DNA from: CAYINJ01 sp964364745
Lineage (GTDB): Bacteria > Patescibacteriota > Patescibacteriia > JACRDY01
NCBI GenBank assembly: GCA_964364745.1
Contig: CAYINJ010000032.1
Span: 1 to 8,055, forward strand
Direction: 5' to 3'
DNA length: 8,055 nt
The position numbers and the translations under genes were made by a program. The stretch's first letter is position 1. Each line of letters starts with the position of its first letter. This document shows positions 6,523 to 8,055 of the stretch, piece after piece. The notes under the pieces are model-generated. The model ran no database searches, was not told the origin of the DNA, and was given only the letters and a program-made list of their open reading frames with translations.

Positions 6523-7212
6523 TTACCGCACTTCGCAAGTCCCGACAAACTCCCGACAATGCCTCGCCAGTTGGGTCATTTCAATTTCGGAAAACCCGCG
6601 AGCACTGGCCAGTGTTGGATCGAGCAGTTTGCCGCTGTTGCGGAAGGTTTGTAAATAATAGCGCGGCGCGCCGGTGATCATCTGCGCCATGGCGGTGACG
6701 TCTTCGGTGGTATGAAAAAATGGCATGATCGTACTGCGGAACTCGTAAGACACACCGGAGTTTTTAATTAATTCAATACTGCGCGTAATCATGGCGGGAT
6801 TTACTTTGACGCCCGTCACTTGATTATATTTGGCTAGCGGCGCTTTGATATCCATCGCCAAGTAGTCCACTAGCTTCCGGTCAATAATTTCCTTGAGCCG
6901 CTCCGGATTGGTGCCGTTAGTATCTAACTTAATTGCAAAACCAAGATCACGGACGGACTGTAAAAAATCGGCTAGATCGGGATGCAGTGTGGGTTCGCCG
7001 CCAGTGACAACCACGCCTTCCAGCAGTCCTTGCCGCGACCGCAAAAACTCCAGCACCGACGCCACACTGAACTCCTGTGGCGGCTGACCCCCGACGATTT
7101 CGGGATTATGACAATAGCCGCAGCGAAACTGACAGCCGTGCGTAAACACGATTGCCGCCAGTTTGTCGGGGTAGTCGATCAGAGTGGTGGGTTGAAGGCC
7201 AGCGATGAGCAT
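6523..7212 (-). CDS. nrdG: Anaerobic ribonucleoside-triphosphate reductase activating protein (NrdG2-type radical SAM)
   Basis: Proteins of this type use a [4Fe-4S] cluster and S-adenosylmethionine to install the glycyl radical on the anaerobic class III ribonucleotide reductase NrdD, which makes dNTPs without oxygen. The 229 residues begin GLQPTTLIDYPDKLAAIVF (5-23), typical of the NrdG2 branch. The radical SAM cluster motif follows, C27-x3-C31-x2-C34 in HGCQFRCGYCHNPE, then the SAM-contacting TGGEPTLHP (70-78), LDTNGTNP (96-103) and YLAMDIKAP (117-125) on later strands. It is longer than classical NrdG (about 155 residues). No nrdD lies in the window, so activation of another glycyl-radical enzyme cannot be excluded. 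ATG at 7212 gives the family's usual N-terminus. The membrane-protein gene follows 11 nt later. A repeat element ends 35 nt upstream. Confidence 0.85.
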   Translation of the reverse strand: MLIAGLQPTTLIDYPDKLAAIVFTHGCQFRCGYCHNPEIVGGQPPQEFSVASVLEFLRSRQGLLEGVVVTGGEPTLHPDLADFLQSVRDLGFAIKLDTNGTNPERLKEIIDRKLVDYLAMDIKAPLAKYNQVTGVKVNPAMITRSIELIKNSGVSYEFRSTIMPFFHTTEDVTAMAQMITGAPRYYLQTFRNSGKLLDPTLASARGFSEIEMTQLARHCREFVGTCEVR

Positions 7213-7226
7213 AAGGGGCAGAATGG

Positions 7227-7232
7227 AGTATA
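7227..7232 (-). promoter_or_regulatory. Weak -10 candidate for the activase cluster
   Basis: The minus strand has TATACT (five of six -10 bases) in the 35-nt space between the repeat element and the ATG at 7212. No good -35 box lies 16-18 bp upstream; that position falls inside the repeat. Transcription would start near 7220, leaving a leader of only about 8 nt. That would be nearly leaderless and fits the missing ribosome-binding site, but the evidence is slight. Confidence 0.25.
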
Positions 7233-7247
7233 TGGTATGTATGATTT

Positions 7248-7456
7248 GTCATCCTGATCCGCCCCGGGCGGAGAAGGATCTCTCTGGGATAACGTCTCTA
7301 TATACCTGACAATGCCACAATTTGATGACGTGGATAGTAGAACTAAATAGAACCACTGATTACACTGCCGATTATTGTGGCCATAGAAGAATAGATTCCA
7401 CCTCAAGCGAGAGAGATCCTTCGTCGCCCCCGAATACGGGGGCTCCTCAGGATGAC
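7248..7456. repeat. Beta-family inverted-repeat element
   Basis: This 209-bp element starts GTCATCCTGA and ends TCAGGATGAC. The left arm pairs ATCCT with AGGAT around a TCCGCC/GGCGGA hairpin. The right arm does the same around a GCCCCC/GGGGGC hairpin. The inner boundaries GAAGGATCTCTC and GAGAGATCCTTC are perfect complements. The core has its own 8-bp inverted repeat, GCCACAAT at 7314-7321 and ATTGTGGC at 7374-7381. The whole unit can fold as a branched structure on either strand. No gene is supported in it. Confidence 0.85.
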
Positions 7457-7482
7457 AGAGTGGTGTGATACCTTTCCTTTCT

Positions 7483-7644
7483 GTCATCCTGAGCGGAAGC
7501 CGCCGTTTCGGCGGTTGCAGTCGAGGGATCTACGTGGGAATGGTTTGAAGAGGAATAATACACAGTTTCCGTAGATAGTCACCCAGATCCCTCGACTTCC
7601 CCCTACCTTCACTTCGTTCAGGGTCGGGGTTCGCTCGGGATGAC
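7483..7644 (+). repeat. Gamma-family inverted-repeat element, copy B
   Basis: This 162-bp element begins GTCATCCTGAGCGG and ends CGCTCGGGATGAC. The left arm contains a perfect GCCGCCG/CGGCGGT-type hairpin and the inner tag GTCGAGGGATCTA. The right arm contains the CTTCACTTCGTTCAGG hairpin. It matches the nested copy at 3932-4092 along its full length but in the opposite direction. The arms are nearly identical and the core, about 55 bp, is recognisably homologous but diverged with one indel, so the core is part of the element. In the left arm, ATCCT faces GGGAT with one T-G wobble. Confidence 0.87.
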
Positions 7645-7661
7645 AGACGAGTGGTTTTAAT

Positions 7662-7784
7662 CGTCATTGCGAGGAAGTTTACCCTGAGCGGAGCGAAGGG
7701 CGGCAATCCCAGTGAATACCCCACTGCGCGGTTGGCGTGCTCGTCCTGGGATTGCCGCGGGCCGCAACGGCCCTCGCAATGACG
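7662..7784. repeat. Alpha-family inverted-repeat element, intact short copy
   Basis: This 123-bp element begins CGTCATTGCGAGG and ends CTCGCAATGACG. Both arms pair ATTGC with GCAAT. The right inner hairpin is GGGCCG-CAA-CGGCCC; the left is CCCT/AGGG around GAGCGGAGCGA. The core between AATCCC and GGGATT is about 40 bp and contains GCTCGTCCTGGG, matching GTTCGTCCTGGG in the element at 3841-4224. It therefore serves as the uninterrupted reference for that nested element. On the plus strand it is followed by TGGTTTTT, so it might act as a weak terminator there. Confidence 0.85.
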
Positions 7785-7810
7785 TGGTTTTTCACTTTTC
7801 CTCCCCGATT

Positions 7811-7967
7811 GTCATTGCGAGCGGAGCGAAGCAACCCAGGGCTGGGCCAGCTGCAGTGGTTAGGTCTGCCAACGAGGTTTAATGATTCAATCAATGGCAA
7901 TTGATCTTCTTGGCCGTGGGGTGCAACTCTGGGTTGCCACGCCCCGCCAAGCGGGGCTCGCAATGAC
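7811..7967. repeat. Alpha-family inverted-repeat element, variant with GCAACCCAG inner tags
   Basis: This 157-bp element begins GTCATTGCGAGCGGAGCGAA and ends GCTCGCAATGAC. The inner boundaries GCAACCCAG and CTGGGTTGC are complements and differ from the GCAATCCC of the other alpha copies, with the change made on both sides. The right arm has a perfect GCCCCGC-CAA-GCGGGGC hairpin. The core of about 85 bp includes a small TCAAT/ATTGA inverted repeat and is unlike the core of the copy at 7662-7784. Confidence 0.82.
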
Positions 7968-7994
7968 AGAGTATTTTTCCATCACCTCTTTTCT

Positions 7995-8055
7995 GTCATC
8001 CTGAGCGAAGTGAGCCCAGCTGCGGGGCGAACGAAGTCGAAGGATCCCTTTAAAG
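7995..8055. repeat. Beta-family inverted-repeat element, left arm only (cut by window edge)
   Basis: It starts GTCATCCTGAGCGAAG and includes the arm partner GTCGAAGGATCCC, pairing ATCCT with AGGAT around a GCCC/GGGC hairpin. The opposite arm is expected to the right of the window. It lies 27 bp from the preceding element, continuing the array. Confidence 0.75.

Larger units (their letters stand above)
7213..8055. other. Gene-free region made of an array of inverted-repeat elements
   Basis: No gene is supported in these 843 bp. Apart from the 35-nt leader of the activase gene, the sequence is almost entirely inverted-repeat elements. The spacers are 26, 17, 26 and 27 bp and tend to be T/C-rich on the plus strand. 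The families alternate as beta, gamma, alpha, alpha, beta. Short open frames here follow the repeat sequence, show no protein-family features and are not called as genes. Confidence 0.8.

Noticed and set aside
6512..6559. ATG at 6559 as the start of the small membrane protein
   Set aside because: It would overlap the end of the activase gene by 37 nt; the extra 16 residues translate the out-of-frame end of that gene.
7179..7963. Open frames of 64-102 codons upstream of the activase gene
   Set aside because: They consist of translated repeat arms (for example peptides around LSSRANPDPERSEG that recur wherever the gamma arm occurs) and are not genes.
7811..7967. tRNA or other small RNA gene suggested by the cloverleaf-like folding
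   Set aside because: There is no acceptor CCA, T-loop or anticodon-arm consensus; the folding is explained by two hairpin arms in inverted order.
7248..8055. CRISPR array
   Set aside because: The units are inverted, of different lengths (123-209 bp) and three families, with similar T/C-rich gaps; there are no direct repeats of constant length with unique spacers.

Overview
The window looks like a piece of a Patescibacteria (Candidate Phyla Radiation) genome. That placement is an inference. It rests on a large cysteine-rich secreted protein of a type I associate with these bacteria, its thrombospondin-type-3 partner, an NrdG2-type radical SAM activase, compact 70-370 codon genes on one strand, and families of inverted repeats between genes. 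TGA, as well as TAA, ends genes and a standard RF2 is encoded, so the lineages that read UGA as glycine are unlikely. All eight genes are on the minus strand, so transcription runs from right to left.

Layout in transcription order. 7213-8055 has no gene. It holds four complete inverted-repeat elements (7248-7456, 7483-7644, 7662-7784, 7811-7967) and the start of a fifth (7995-8055), separated by 14-27 bp. Next comes a tight cluster: an anaerobic ribonucleotide reductase activase (6523-7212), a small single-pass membrane protein (6284-6511) and a minimal MGMT-type DNA alkyltransferase (5991-6281), with a possible terminator at 5960-5983. A second unit is prfB (RF2, 4788-5903) followed by tsaC (4226-4780). 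A nested repeat, one element inside another (3841-4224), separates tsaC from rsmA (2955-3803). A near-consensus promoter whose -35 box overlaps the rsmA stop codon then appears to drive the last two genes: a membrane-anchored TSP3-repeat protein (1985-2872) and, 12 nt later, the secreted cysteine-rich protein (1-1972), which continues beyond the left edge.

How the genes fit together. tsaC (tRNA t6A), prfB (termination) and rsmA (16S rRNA methylation) are translation housekeeping genes. The activase and alkyltransferase concern dNTP supply and DNA repair. The last pair is a cell-envelope module of unknown function. None of the eight start codons has a visible Shine-Dalgarno sequence.

The most interesting non-coding signal is the repeat system. 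Three sequence families share one architecture: two self-complementary arms facing each other around a core. The bases of the arm stem change in compensating pairs between families, and one family is inserted inside another. This points to small mobile elements, related in plan to REP/BIME sequences, mobilised from elsewhere.
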